Positions 19,144-27,222 of a stretch of DNA of 64,000 nucleotides are shown piece by piece. This stretch comes from Streptomyces coacervatus. Lineage in GTDB: Bacteria; Actinomycetota; Actinomycetes; Streptomycetales; Streptomycetaceae. Location of the stretch: contig NZ_JARHTP010000026.1 in NCBI RefSeq assembly GCF_029223485.1, positions 96,361-160,360 on the forward strand. The letters run 5' to 3'. The notes below the pieces were generated by a model. It was not told where the DNA came from and did no database searches. It worked only from the letters and a program-made list of their open reading frames with translations. Within the stretch, counting starts at the first letter, position 1; the number at the start of each line of letters is the position of its first letter. The translations under genes and the position numbers were made by a program.

Positions 19144-20120
19144 GCGCGCCGCTCCTTCCGGAAGGTCGCGATCAGGTACGGGATGATGACCGCGAGGGAG
19201 ATGACCAGCAGGACGACGGCGATCGCGGAGCCGTAACCGATCCGGCTGGACTCACCGATGATGTTGTTGGTGATCAGGATCGACAGCAGCTCGGTGCCCT
19301 GGGCGCCCTTGTTGAAGACGAAGACCAGGTCGAAGGCGCGCAGCGCCTCGATGATGGTGACCACCAGGACGACCGTGTTGGTGGGGCGCAGAGTGGGGAA
19401 GATGACGTTCTTGAACGTCTGCCACTCGTTCGCACCGTCCAGCGAGGAGGCCTCGCGCAGGGACGGGTCGACGCCCTTCAGGCCGGCCAGGTACAGGATC
19501 ATCATGTAGCCGGTGTGCCGCCAGGACGCGGCGATCAGAACCGCCCACAGGTTGAGGTGCGGGTCGCCGATCCAGTCGATGTAGTGGCCCGGCTTGTTGG
19601 CCCCGATCAGGCTGTTGATCAGGCCCGTGTCGGGGTTGTAGACGAGCTGCCAGACGAAGCCGGTCACCGCCAGCGAGACCACGACCGGGAGGAAGAACGC
19701 GGTCTGGTAGACGCGGCTGAAGCGGATCTTCTTGTCCAGCTGGACGGCCAGGAACAGGCCCATCGGCGTCGGGATCAGGATGAGCACGACGAACCAGATG
19801 ATGTTGTGCTCGACCGCGGGCCAGAACTGCGGGTTGTCGGTGAACAACTGCTTGAAGTTGTCCAGCCCCACCCACTTGATGGAGTCGAAGCCGATGCCGT
19901 CCCAGCTGGTGAAGGCCAGGGCGATCGAGGCGAGGGCGGTGACCCAGACAAGGGCCACATGCAGGACCGTGGGCACGCCGGCCATGAAGCCGAGCGTGAT
20001 GCGGTCACGGCGGGTCAGCAGGCGCTTGTGGCCCTGCGGGACCCGCTTCTTGACAGGCGCGGGCCCCGGAGGCGGCACGGCGGCCGCCTCCGGGGTCTTC
20101 GTGGGGGTCTCGGAGCTCAT
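19140..20120 (-). CDS. Carbohydrate ABC transporter permease, MalF type
   Basis: The 326-residue permease has a Pro/Ala-rich cytoplasmic N-terminus of about 45 residues, six transmembrane segments and the EAA loop 'PSLREASSLDGANEWQTFKNVIFPTLRPT'. It forms the heterodimeric channel with the MalG-type partner. The ATG at 20120 is chosen because it overlaps the TGA of the binding-protein gene as ATGA; the longer reading of the frame to 21551 is a shadow of that gene. Function in uptake of a galactose-containing oligosaccharide is inferred from the two galactosidases downstream. Confidence 0.92.
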   Translation of the reverse strand: MSSETPTKTPEAAAVPPPGPAPVKKRVPQGHKRLLTRRDRITLGFMAGVPTVLHVALVWVTALASIALAFTSWDGIGFDSIKWVGLDNFKQLFTDNPQFWPAVEHNIIWFVVLILIPTPMGLFLAVQLDKKIRFSRVYQTAFFLPVVVSLAVTGFVWQLVYNPDTGLINSLIGANKPGHYIDWIGDPHLNLWAVLIAASWRHTGYMMILYLAGLKGVDPSLREASSLDGANEWQTFKNVIFPTLRPTNTVVLVVTIIEALRAFDLVFVFNKGAQGTELLSILITNNIIGESSRIGYGSAIAVVLLVISLAVIIPYLIATFRKERRA

Positions 20121-21430
20121 GAGGACGCGAAGATCGTCTTCTTCTGGCGCTCGATCGAGGACAGCAGACTGTCGACGCCCTTGGGGTTCTGGAGGAACTT
20201 CTGCAGACCGGGCTGCATCACCGTCGAGGTGAAGTCCGGCCGGGAGTCGCGGTCCATGAACTGGGTCAGGGACTTGGCGCCCGAGATCATGTCGTACGCC
20301 TTCTTCTGCAGCGGGGTGTACGACGAGGTGTCGGCCTTGCTGGAGGCGGCCACCACACTGGAGTCGGCCTTGAGGTAGATGGCCTCGGCCGCCGGGGTGC
20401 CCAGGAACTCCAGGAGCTTGGTGACACCCGCCTTGTTCTTCGGAGCCTTGGAGACCATGAAACCGTCGGTGGGCGCCTCGACCGTGTCCTGCCCGTACGC
20501 GGAGTTGATCTCCGGGAAGGCGAAGAAGTCGAGGTCGTCGAGGTCGGCCTTGTTGGTGAACTGCTGCGCCACGAAGGAGCCCAGCAGGTACATGCCGGCC
20601 TTCTTCGACACCAGGGTCTGAGCGGCGTCCTGCCAGGTGCGGCCCATGAAGCCGTCCTGGTGGTACGGCAGCAGCTCGGACCAGTGGTCGAAGACGGCCT
20701 TGACCTTGGCGTCGGTCCAGGAGGCCTTGCCGCCCATCAGCTCGACGTGGAAGTCGTAGCCGTTGAGACGGAAGTTGATCTGGTCGAAGGTGCCCATCGC
20801 AGGCCAGGCGTCCTTGTCGCCGAAGGCGATCGGGACCAGGCCGTCCTTCTTCATCTGCTTGCAGAGGGCGACCAACTGGTCCCAGGTGGTGGGGACTTGG
20901 TAGCCGTGCTGCTGGAACACGCTCTTGCGGTAGAAGATCGCCCACGGGTACGTGTACAGCGGCACGAAGTAGTACTTGCCGTCCGCGCCCTTGCTCAGCT
21001 TCTTCATCGCGTCGGGGAAGTTGTCCCCGATCTTCGCCCACACGTCGTCGATCGGCGAGGCGAGACCCTTGGCCGCGAAGAACTGCATGCGGTAGCCGGC
21101 GAACCAGTTGAACACGTCGTCCGGCGTGCCCTGCAGATACGAGTTGATCTGCTCCTGGAACGTGTTGTGGTCCTTGGTGTTCACGTCGACCGTGATCCCG
21201 GACTGCTTCTTGTAGGCCGCGTAGATCTCGGCGAACGCCTTCTTCGGCACCGCGTCCGAGGCGTTGGAGCCGAGGCTCACGGTCTTCGGGTCGGACGCGG
21301 TACCGCTGCCGCCACAGGCGGACAGCAGGGGTATCCCCGCACCCGCGAGCAGGGCTGCGCCACCCGCGCCGCGCAGCAGACTGCGGCGGCTGGGGGAGGG
21401 GAGAGAGAGACCCGAGGGGGAGAGGTCCAT
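20117..21430 (-). CDS. Extracellular sugar-binding lipoprotein of ABC transporter
   Basis: This 437-residue CUT1-type binding protein has a twin-arginine export signal 'PSRRSLLRGAGGAALLAG' followed by the lipobox 'LLSACGG' (Cys about residue 38), so it is anchored outside the membrane. The body shows the usual binding-protein features: 'SYLQGTPDDVFNWFAGYR', 'YTYPWAIFYRKSVFQQHGY' and 'KDAWPAMGTFDQI'. The ATG at 21430 has AGGAG six bases upstream and is preferred over a GTG 11 codons earlier. It is first in the operon and delivers sugar to the two permeases encoded next. Confidence 0.92.
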   Translation of the reverse strand: MDLSPSGLSLPSPSRRSLLRGAGGAALLAGAGIPLLSACGGSGTASDPKTVSLGSNASDAVPKKAFAEIYAAYKKQSGITVDVNTKDHNTFQEQINSYLQGTPDDVFNWFAGYRMQFFAAKGLASPIDDVWAKIGDNFPDAMKKLSKGADGKYYFVPLYTYPWAIFYRKSVFQQHGYQVPTTWDQLVALCKQMKKDGLVPIAFGDKDAWPAMGTFDQINFRLNGYDFHVELMGGKASWTDAKVKAVFDHWSELLPYHQDGFMGRTWQDAAQTLVSKKAGMYLLGSFVAQQFTNKADLDDLDFFAFPEINSAYGQDTVEAPTDGFMVSKAPKNKAGVTKLLEFLGTPAAEAIYLKADSSVVAASSKADTSSYTPLQKKAYDMISGAKSLTQFMDRDSRPDFTSTVMQPGLQKFLQNPKGVDSLLSSIERQKKTIFASS

Positions 21431-21671
21431 GTACGGCTCCTGAGGGCAGGGGTTCGGCCACAACTACGCCACGTCGAAAAAAAGTCGAAACCGACCATAA
21501 ATCAACTCGACCGAACATCGTGGCGCTTATATCAGCCCTATGTCCGGTCATGCGTCAAGAGCCGACGGGGACCTTTGTGGAAACGTGACCGATACGTTCG
21601 TGATCATTTTCGTCCGAATGATCGAACGCAAGTGCCCGAAGATGACAGTAAATGCCGGTTTCGCTCCTCCG

Positions 21672-22763
21672 CTAGGCGGAGATGCGGACCGACTTCGTCA
21701 CACTGACCTGGTCGATCTCGGAGGTCCTGATCGTGGCCTTCATGGTCCAGGTCCCGGCGATGGGCAGCGTGACCGAATCCGTGCCCCAGTAGCCGCCCTG
21801 ATCGGTGAGTTTCGCGTCGAGCGGGCCGATCCTCTGCGCGGGCAGGGTGAGGGAGAGCCGTAGCTCCGGAACGGTGACGATGCCGCCGTCCGGCCCGAAG
21901 ACCACCGCCTGCACGGTGTTGTCGCCGACCCGGCCCGGGTCGAGGGTGATCTGCACCTTGCCGCGCGCACGGCCGACCTCGAACGGGATCGTCGTGACCG
22001 ACGCGGCGGGCAGCCCGCCGGCCGTCACCGGCGCCTGCGCCGCCTCGGCCGCGGCGCGCCCCGGCAGCGTGCTGCTGAGCACGGTCGTGATCACCAGCAC
22101 CACGACCCCGACGGCGACTTCGGCGAGCACACTGCGGCGCAGATTGCGGCGGCTCGTGCCTCCGGCGGTCGGGACTGCGGGTTCCTCCGCGACGCTCGCG
22201 GGCGGCCCGCCCACCGGCTCGGGCACCCGTTCCCGTACGGCCGTCTCCGCGTCCGCCGTCACCAGCCGTGCCGTCCAGCGCCGGGAGAGGCCCGCCGCCG
22301 TCAGCAGCAGCACCACCGCGGCCAGCTTGACGAGCAACAGGCGCCCGTACGTCGTCCCCGTCAGCGCGCTCCAGGAGCCCAGGCCCCGCCAGGACTGGTA
22401 GACGCCGGTGCCGACCAGGACGGCCACGGAGGCGAAGGCGATCCGCGAGAAACGGGCCACGGCGGCCGCAGGGAGGTCCGTGCGCTGCAGCAGGACCAGC
22501 AGGGCCGTGAGGCCGCCCAGCCAGACCGCCATGGCCAGCAGGTGCAGCACGGAGGACAGCATCGCCAGGGGCACCTGGATACCCGCCGAGGCATGCTCGG
22601 AGACGGCCCAGGTGAGCGCGAGGGCGACGGCCAGGGCGGTACCGGCGGCGAGGAGCGGACGCGGCCATGCGTCGCGTTTGCGCAGTCGTACGGCGAACGC
22701 GGCGGTGATCAGCAGCAGGGCGAGCCGGGCCAGCAGGGCCAGCCCGGGGCGGCTCGTGAGGGT
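21672..22763 (-). pseudogene. 5'-truncated CopC/CopD (YcnJ-like) copper-resistance gene
   Basis: The readable frame gives the second half of a CopD membrane domain ('VPLAMLSSVLHLLAMAVWLGGLTALLVLL', 'LVGTGVYQSWRGLGSW') and a C-terminal periplasmic domain ending 'TIRTSEIDQVSVTKSVRISA'. The frame continues upstream with CopD-like 'SRPGLALLARLALLLI', but homology stops near 22763; no signal peptide, CopC domain or first CopD helices follow, and no ATG exists there. The only plausible start, GTG at 22574, would give a 300-residue stump. Full-length actinobacterial homologues are about twice as long. The 5' part therefore appears deleted, with foreign plus-strand coding-like sequence beyond the junction. 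Confidence 0.65.
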
Positions 22764-22769
22764 GCGGCT

Positions 22770-22889
22770 GTGGACCTGATCCTCGGCGATGCGTTCAAGG
22801 ACCTGACGAAGAAGCCGGACGCCGACAGGGCACTGGCCGCGCTGGCCAACCCTCAGCCGACGCCCACGTCTTCAACGAAGAGCTGCTGA
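22770..22889 (+). pseudogene. Possible gene remnant next to the CopD truncation
   Basis: A 39-codon plus-strand frame reads 'DLILGDAFKDLTKKPDADR' then 'ALAALANPQPTPTSS' and stops at 22889. It has natural-looking composition and good codon bias but no start context and no domain. It abuts the point where CopD homology ends, so it is probably the tail of another gene brought in by the same deletion. Its identity is not recognised. Confidence 0.3.
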
Positions 22890-22910
22890 GTGCGCCTTCG
22901 CGCCTTAGGG

Positions 22911-22993
22911 GTGCGGTTGTAGTGCGACTGCGGGTCCGTTGTGGCTGGTCGCGCCCACGCGGCGGAGCCGCAAATCGACACAGCCCCGCGCCC
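22911..22993 (-). repeat. Dispersed Streptomyces intergenic repeat, copy 1
   Basis: Read on the minus strand it contains ggggcgcggggctgtgtcga, a GC-rich stem-like middle, then gcgcgaccagccacaacgga and cccgcag. The same ordered blocks occur at 34673-34732 without the middle insert. From memory this family is scattered between genes in many Streptomyces genomes. It lies directly after the upp stop codon and may act as an mRNA 3'-end structure. Confidence 0.65.
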
Positions 22994-23629
22994 CTATTCG
23001 GCTGCGCCGTAAAGGCGATCCCCCGCATCCCCCAGCCCCGGCACGATGTACCCGTGCTCGTTCAGCCGCTCATCGACGGCCGCCGTCACCACGGTCACCG
23101 GCGTACCCGCCAACTCCCGCTCCATGACCTCAACGCCCTCCGGGGCAGCCAGAAGCACGACGGCAGTCACATCATCCGCACCGCGCTTGATCAGCTCCTG
23201 GATCGCCGCGACCAGCGTGCCGCCGGTGGCCAGCATCGGGTCGAGGACGTACACCTGGCGGCCGGAGAGGTCCTCGGGCATACGGGAGGCGTACGTGGAA
23301 GCCTGCAGCGTCTCCTCGTTGCGGACCATGCCCAGGAAGCCCACCTCGGCGGTCGGCAGCAGCCGGACCATGCCGTCCAGCATGCCCAGGCCGGCCCGCA
23401 GGATCGGCACCACCAGGGGGCGCGGGTGGGAGAGCTTGACGCCGGTGGTGGGAGAGACCGGGGTCAGGATGTCGACGGCCTCGGTGCGCACGTCGCGGGT
23501 GGCCTCGTAGGCGAGCAGGGTGACCAGCTCGTCGGCCAGACGGCGGAAGGTCGCGGAGTCGGTGCGCTGGTCGCGCAGGGTGGTGAGCTTGTGGGCGACC
23601 AGAGGGTGGTCGACGACGTGGAGACGCAT
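22994..23629 (-). CDS. upp: Uracil phosphoribosyltransferase
   Basis: The 211-residue enzyme converts uracil and PRPP to UMP in pyrimidine salvage. It starts 'MRLHVVDHPLVAHKLTTLRD' and has 'PRPLVVPILRAGLGMLDGM', the PRPP-binding 'VYVLDPMLATGGTLVAAIQ' and the uracil-binding C-terminal 'VPGLGDAGDRLYGAAE'. Length and motifs match Upp exactly. Its neighbourhood with tadA is conserved in Streptomyces. The following intergenic repeat may serve as its terminator. Confidence 0.97.
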   Translation of the reverse strand: MRLHVVDHPLVAHKLTTLRDQRTDSATFRRLADELVTLLAYEATRDVRTEAVDILTPVSPTTGVKLSHPRPLVVPILRAGLGMLDGMVRLLPTAEVGFLGMVRNEETLQASTYASRMPEDLSGRQVYVLDPMLATGGTLVAAIQELIKRGADDVTAVVLLAAPEGVEVMERELAGTPVTVVTAAVDERLNEHGYIVPGLGDAGDRLYGAAE

Positions 23630-23725
23630 GCCCTAACAGTAACCGCGCCCCCGAGACCGTTGCGCTGGCATCAAACCGCCCATCAGAGGGAAAGTGGGAG
23701 GAACGGACCGGGGGGTGGTGTGCCT

Positions 23726-23920
23726 ATGCCTGACCTGCCTGAGCGCGAAGCCCGCGAGGACTCGCCGTCGGCCGAGACCGACGCCGAGCGCCGGCGCCGC
23801 AGGGCCCAGTTCCTGCGTGATCTCGCCGAAGCCCGTGAGCTGAGGGACCGTGTCCAGCCCCGGCGCGCCAAGACCGCCCGGCTGCGCCACGCCATGCGCA
23901 TGCGCACCTTCCGCTGGTAG
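23726..23920 (+). CDS. Small conserved basic protein, unknown function
   Basis: A 64-residue Arg-rich protein: 'PDLPEREAREDSPSAETDAE', then 'RRRRAQFLRDLAEARELRDR' and a C-terminus ending 'RHAMRMRTFRW'. No domain is recognised, but a protein of this type stands in the same place between upp and tadA in other streptomycetes, as I recall. The start is uncertain: GGGAGGA lies about 24 bases before the chosen ATG, and in-frame GTG 23720 is an alternative. The charged helical character suggests nucleic-acid or protein binding, without proof. Confidence 0.65.
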   Translation: MPDLPEREAREDSPSAETDAERRRRRAQFLRDLAEARELRDRVQPRRAKTARLRHAMRMRTFRW

Positions 23921-24159
23921 CTACGGCCCGACTCGGGACGCGCGTAAGGGCGACCCGTTGCATGCAGACGCCGATCGCCGCGTACGATCCCGCTCGTGGT
24001 CGATCAAAACCGGCGGACACAGGGTGCCGAAGACGTCCCCTGAACGCCTTGTTTCTGCCACGATTCCGAGTGGGTGGGGCTCGGAGCACGCTCTCCCCGC
24101 CCAGGACTCCGCCGGGGGGACCTCCAACCGGCACGCCTAAGACCAGTGGGAGAGTCACG

Positions 24160-24687
24160 GTGTACTTCGCCGCACTGCTCGCGCGCACCGAAGACGGGTG
24201 GGAAGCGAGCGACACAGAGCTCGACGATGTGGAGACCCTGTCGGACCTGGCCGATCTCGCCCGGGAGGCCTCGCCCGAGGACGACACGGTTCTCGTACTG
24301 ATCGAGCAGGAAGAAACGTGGTTCGGCGTCGTCCGTATCGACGGCGAGGACGACCCTCGTATCTATGTCTCGGACGCCGCCGCCGCTGCCCGCAGCAGTT
24401 ACGGCGAGATCCTGCTCACCGACGAACTGCTCGGAAGGGAGCCCGGCGACGACGACGCCGACCTGGACTCCCTCGACCTCGACGGCACGGAGGACGGTGA
24501 GGACGAGGACGACGGCGACGAGGACGGCTCGTCCGCCGAGTCCGTGCCGCACAGCCCCGTCGGCGACGCCGAGATCCTCGACGACCTCGGTGTCAGCGCC
24601 AAGGAGCTGCGCAGCTTGGACGAGGACGCCCTGAACACGATCGCCGAGGCCCTGGGCGCCTCGGAGGTCCTGGAGACCGTCCGCTGA
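24160..24687 (+). CDS. tRNA adenosine deaminase-associated protein
   Basis: The 175-residue acidic protein begins 'YFAALLARTEDGWEASDTEL' and has 'VLVLIEQEETWFGVVRIDGE' with 'DDPRIYVSDAAAAARSSYGE', followed by a run of Asp/Glu-rich sequence (about residues 103-125) and a C-terminal 'DDLGVSAKELRSLDEDALN'. This is the conserved actinobacterial family always found beside tadA. A partner or regulator role for the deaminase is inferred from that linkage; no catalytic residues are visible. The GTG start has GGGAGAG a few bases upstream. It ends 59 bp before the tadA ATG. Confidence 0.88.
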   Translation: MYFAALLARTEDGWEASDTELDDVETLSDLADLAREASPEDDTVLVLIEQEETWFGVVRIDGEDDPRIYVSDAAAAARSSYGEILLTDELLGREPGDDDADLDSLDLDGTEDGEDEDDGDEDGSSAESVPHSPVGDAEILDDLGVSAKELRSLDEDALNTIAEALGASEVLETVR

Positions 24688-24746
24688 CCGCTGCAGCGAC
24701 CGCAGGAGGCACCCCCGACCCGGTACGCGACCGCTGGCGGGCCGCG

Positions 24747-25178
24747 ATGCGGCTCGCCCTGGACGAGGCCGGACGGGCCGGCCGGGGCGGGGACGTCCCG
24801 GTCGGCGCCGTCGTCCTGGCCCCGGACGGTACGACGGTGCTCGCGGCCGGGCACAACGAGCGCGAGGCCACCGGCGATCCGACGGCGCACGCCGAGGTCC
24901 TCGCGATCCGCCGGGCCGCGGCCGCCCTCGGGGAGTGGCGGCTGACCGGCTGCACGCTCGTCGTCACGCTGGAGCCCTGCACGATGTGCGCGGGCGCGAT
25001 CGTGCAGTCCCGCGTGGACCGAGTCGTCTACGGCGCCCGCGACGAGAAGGCCGGCGCGGCCGGCTCCCTCTGGGACGTCGTCCGCGACCGGAGGCTCAAC
25101 CACCGCCCCGAGGTCGTCGAGGGCGTACTCGCCGAGGAGTGCGCGCGCATCCTCACCGACTTCTTCCGTTCCCGCTGA
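24747..25178 (+). CDS. tadA: tRNA-specific adenosine deaminase
   Basis: This 143-residue zinc deaminase has 'DPTAHAEVLAIRRA' (His ligand, catalytic Glu) and 'TLEPCTMCAGAIVQSRV' (two Cys ligands), followed by 'YGARDEKAGAAGSLWDVV' and 'RRLNHRPEVVEGVLAEEC', all characteristic of TadA. It converts A34 to inosine in tRNA-Arg(ACG), a tRNA whose gene is present at 48866 in this window. The chosen ATG lacks a clear ribosome site and the protein may start somewhat upstream in 'DPVRDRWRAAMRL'. It is coupled to the associated-protein gene. Confidence 0.95.
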   Translation: MRLALDEAGRAGRGGDVPVGAVVLAPDGTTVLAAGHNEREATGDPTAHAEVLAIRRAAAALGEWRLTGCTLVVTLEPCTMCAGAIVQSRVDRVVYGARDEKAGAAGSLWDVVRDRRLNHRPEVVEGVLAEECARILTDFFRSR

Positions 25179-25246
25179 ACACGCTGGATACCGACCCCCG
25201 AATACCGATTTCAGAGCACCACCCGGCGTGCTGTAAGGTCTCCCTC

Positions 25247-25331
25247 GGTAGCGTGTCCGAGCGGCCGAAGGAGCTCGCCTCGAAAGCGAGTGTGGCGCAA
25301 GTCACCGAGGGTTCAAATCCCTCCGCTACCG
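25247..25331 (+). tRNA. tRNA-Ser(CGA)
   Basis: The acceptor arms ggtagcg and cgctacc pair, with discriminator G. The anticodon stem ctcgc/gcgag closes the loop ctcgaaa with anticodon CGA. A long variable arm and the T-arm gggttcaaatccc follow, as in class II serine tRNA. CCA is not encoded. It lies between tadA and a small membrane protein gene. Confidence 0.96.
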
Positions 25332-25337
25332 CTTTGA

Positions 25338-25367
25338 GAAGGGCCTCGTCGAAAGACGGGGCCCTTC
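25338..25367 (+). terminator. Terminator after tRNA-Ser(CGA)
   Basis: The stem gaagggcc/ggcccttc extends through tcgtc/gacgg around a gaaa tetraloop, six bases after the tRNA end. Confidence 0.8.
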
Positions 25368-25414
25368 GTGCGATCATGTGCCGTCGTTGGGCAAAAGTGA
25401 CTCGGGAGGCCGCG

Positions 25415-25591
25415 ATGGCGGTGAATGCCAAGAAGATCGCCGTCTATGTGCTCGTGGTCTTCGCGCTGTACGTGATCGTCACAGACCCGGCCAAGGCGGC
25501 CGACTACGTCCAGATAGGGTTCGAGGGCATCTCGGACGCCGCCAAGGCCATAGGCGACTTCTTCACCTGGCTCGCCAACGGCGCCCACTAG
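25415..25591 (+). CDS. Small single-pass membrane protein
   Basis: A 58-residue protein with one N-terminal transmembrane helix (KKIAVYVLVVFALYVIVTDP, residues 6-25) and an amphipathic tail 'YVQIGFEGISDAAKAIGDFF'. No domain is known to me, but such a protein recurs beside tadA and the Dabb gene in streptomycetes. GGGAGG precedes the ATG. It is 26 bp upstream of the Dabb gene, probably one transcript. Confidence 0.75.
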   Translation: MAVNAKKIAVYVLVVFALYVIVTDPAKAADYVQIGFEGISDAAKAIGDFFTWLANGAH

Positions 25592-25617
25592 ACCCGTAGA
25601 CCCGGCTGGGAGCGCAC

Positions 25618-25911
25618 ATGATCCGCCATCTCGTCCTCTTCAAGCTCGACGAGGGCGTCGAGCGGGACGACCCGCGCGTCCTGGAGGGCGTCGATGCCTT
25701 CCGGTCGCTGGACGGGAAGATCCCCGAGATCCGCTTCTGGGAGCTGGGCTGGAACCTCAGCGACCGCCCCATCGCGTACGACTTCGCCATCAACTCCGGC
25801 TTCGACGACACGGCCGCGCTGCGGCGCTACGTCGAGCACCCGGAGCACCAGGCGGGCGTGACGCTGTGGAAGGAGTTCTCCACCTGGGTGATCGCCGACT
25901 ACGAGTACTGA
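25618..25911 (+). CDS. Dabb-family (stress-responsive A/B barrel) protein
   Basis: The 97-residue protein has the Dabb pattern 'MIRHLVLFKLDEGV' at the N-terminus and 'YDFAINSGFDDTAALRRYVE' with 'HPEHQAGVTLWKEF', forming a dimeric ferredoxin-like alpha+beta barrel. Family members bind or transform small hydrophobic ligands, but most bacterial ones have no assigned role. GGGAG precedes the ATG. It is followed at once by a strong terminator. Confidence 0.9.
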   Translation: MIRHLVLFKLDEGVERDDPRVLEGVDAFRSLDGKIPEIRFWELGWNLSDRPIAYDFAINSGFDDTAALRRYVEHPEHQAGVTLWKEFSTWVIADYEY

Positions 25912-25925
25912 GCCGGACCCCGCCG

Positions 25926-25954
25926 GGGCCCTGCGCCGAAAAGGCGCAGGGCCC
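25926..25954 (+). terminator. Strong hairpin terminator after the Dabb gene
   Basis: Perfect 12-bp arms (gggccctgcgcc and its complement) close a gaaaa loop, 14 bases after the stop codon and followed by tt. Confidence 0.88.
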
Positions 25955-26127
25955 TTATGCGTTCAATGGGTCTTAAACCCCAACTTGCCCTCAACACGGC
26001 GTTATGCGGTGCTTGCACACAGTGCACATCTCTTGTGATGCTATGACCGCTTTTGCCGAATGCATTGAACGCGTGGGCCGTGTTGGCTGCGTCGACCGCG
26101 TTGACCGATTGCGAGGTGGAGTTGACC

Positions 26128-26976
26128 GTGCCGGCCAGTACTGCGCCTCAAGCACCGCCCCTGGAAGCCCCTCCGGCCCCACCGGCCCCACCGGAGGCCG
26201 TACCGCCGCGCAGCCGCGGCGCCGACACCAGGGCGCTCACACAGGTGCTCTTCGGCGAACTCAAGGGGCTCGGGCCCGGCACACCGGAGCACAACCGGGT
26301 GCGCGGGGCACTGATCGAGGCCAACCTCCCGCTGGTGCGCTACGCAGCCGCCCGCTTCCGCTCCCGCAACGAGCCGATGGAGGACGTGATCCAGGTCGGC
26401 ACCATCGGGCTCATCAACGCGATCGACCGCTTCGACCCGGACCGGGGCGTGCAGTTCCCGACCTTCGCGATGCCGACCGTCGTGGGCGAGATCAAGCGGT
26501 ACTTCCGCGACAACGTCCGCACGGTCCATGTCCCGCGCCGTCTGCACGAGCTGTGGGTGCAGGTCAACAGCGCGACCGAGGACCTGACGACGTCCTTCGG
26601 GCGCACCCCGACCACCTCCGAGATCGCCGAACGGCTGCGCATCACCGAGGAGGAGGTGCTCTCCTGCATCGAGGCCGGCCGGTCGTACCACGCGACCTCC
26701 CTGGAGGCCGCCCAGGAGGGCGACGGACTGCCCGGGCTCCTCGACCGGCTCGGTTACGAGGACCCGGCCCTGGACGGCGTCGAGCACCGCGACCTCGTCC
26801 GCCATCTCCTCGTACAACTCCCGGAACGGGAACAGAGAATCCTGCTGCTGCGCTACTACAGCAACCTCACGCAGTCGCAGATCAGTGCGGAACTCGGCGT
26901 CTCCCAGATGCATGTCTCACGGCTACTCGCGCGTAGCTTCCAGCGACTGCGATCCGCAAACAGGATCGAGGCGTAA
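26128..26976 (+). CDS. sigF: RNA polymerase sigma factor, SigB/SigF family
   Basis: This 282-residue group 3 sigma factor has a Pro/Ala-rich N-terminal leader, region 2 (LPLVRYAAARFRSRNEPMED then 'VIQVGTIGLINAIDRFD' and 'FPTFAMPTVVGEIKRYFRD'), region 3 and region 4 ('LVQLPEREQRILLLRYYSNL' followed by 'TQSQISAELGVSQMHVSRLL'). SigB-type factors direct stress and sporulation genes and are usually held by anti-sigma factors; none is encoded here. The GTG at 26128 is chosen because GGTGGAG lies before it; upstream starts in the frame lack a site. By remembered gene order with tadA and upp it corresponds to S. coelicolor sigF. Confidence 0.88.
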   Translation: MPASTAPQAPPLEAPPAPPAPPEAVPPRSRGADTRALTQVLFGELKGLGPGTPEHNRVRGALIEANLPLVRYAAARFRSRNEPMEDVIQVGTIGLINAIDRFDPDRGVQFPTFAMPTVVGEIKRYFRDNVRTVHVPRRLHELWVQVNSATEDLTTSFGRTPTTSEIAERLRITEEEVLSCIEAGRSYHATSLEAAQEGDGLPGLLDRLGYEDPALDGVEHRDLVRHLLVQLPEREQRILLLRYYSNLTQSQISAELGVSQMHVSRLLARSFQRLRSANRIEA

Positions 26977-27075
26977 CCGGCAAGAGCGAATCGCTCACCA
27001 GGGCTGTTCCCGACGGTTCTGCGCCGAAAAACGCTCAGACCCCCTTTTTCCAGGGCTGATTCACATCTCGCATGT

Positions 27076-27110
27076 CGACATGTCACTACAGCGTGTTGCC
27101 GACATGTGAC
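27076..27110. promoter_or_regulatory. Paired CGACATGT elements upstream of the second sigma gene
   Basis: The sequences cgacatgtcac (27076-27086) and cgacatgtgac (27100-27110) are direct repeats 24 bp apart, about two helical turns and a little more. They lie 113-147 bp upstream of the sigN-like ATG in an otherwise AT-containing stretch. They look like binding sites for one regulator. Confidence 0.4.
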
Positions 27111-27222
27111 ATTCTTCCCCAAGCGCGTTTGCCGTGGCTTCGGCTCCGGTATTCAGGTGAAGGCTGAACTCCTCACCAGGGGAGCATCGGCCGCGACCGT
27201 CCCGCGACCCAGAGGGGGTGGC

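Noticed and set aside
21471..21494. gtcgaaa direct repeat before the sugar-binding protein gene as operator
   Set aside because: Two short copies around an A-run are visible but not palindromic; evidence is too weak to call a regulatory site.
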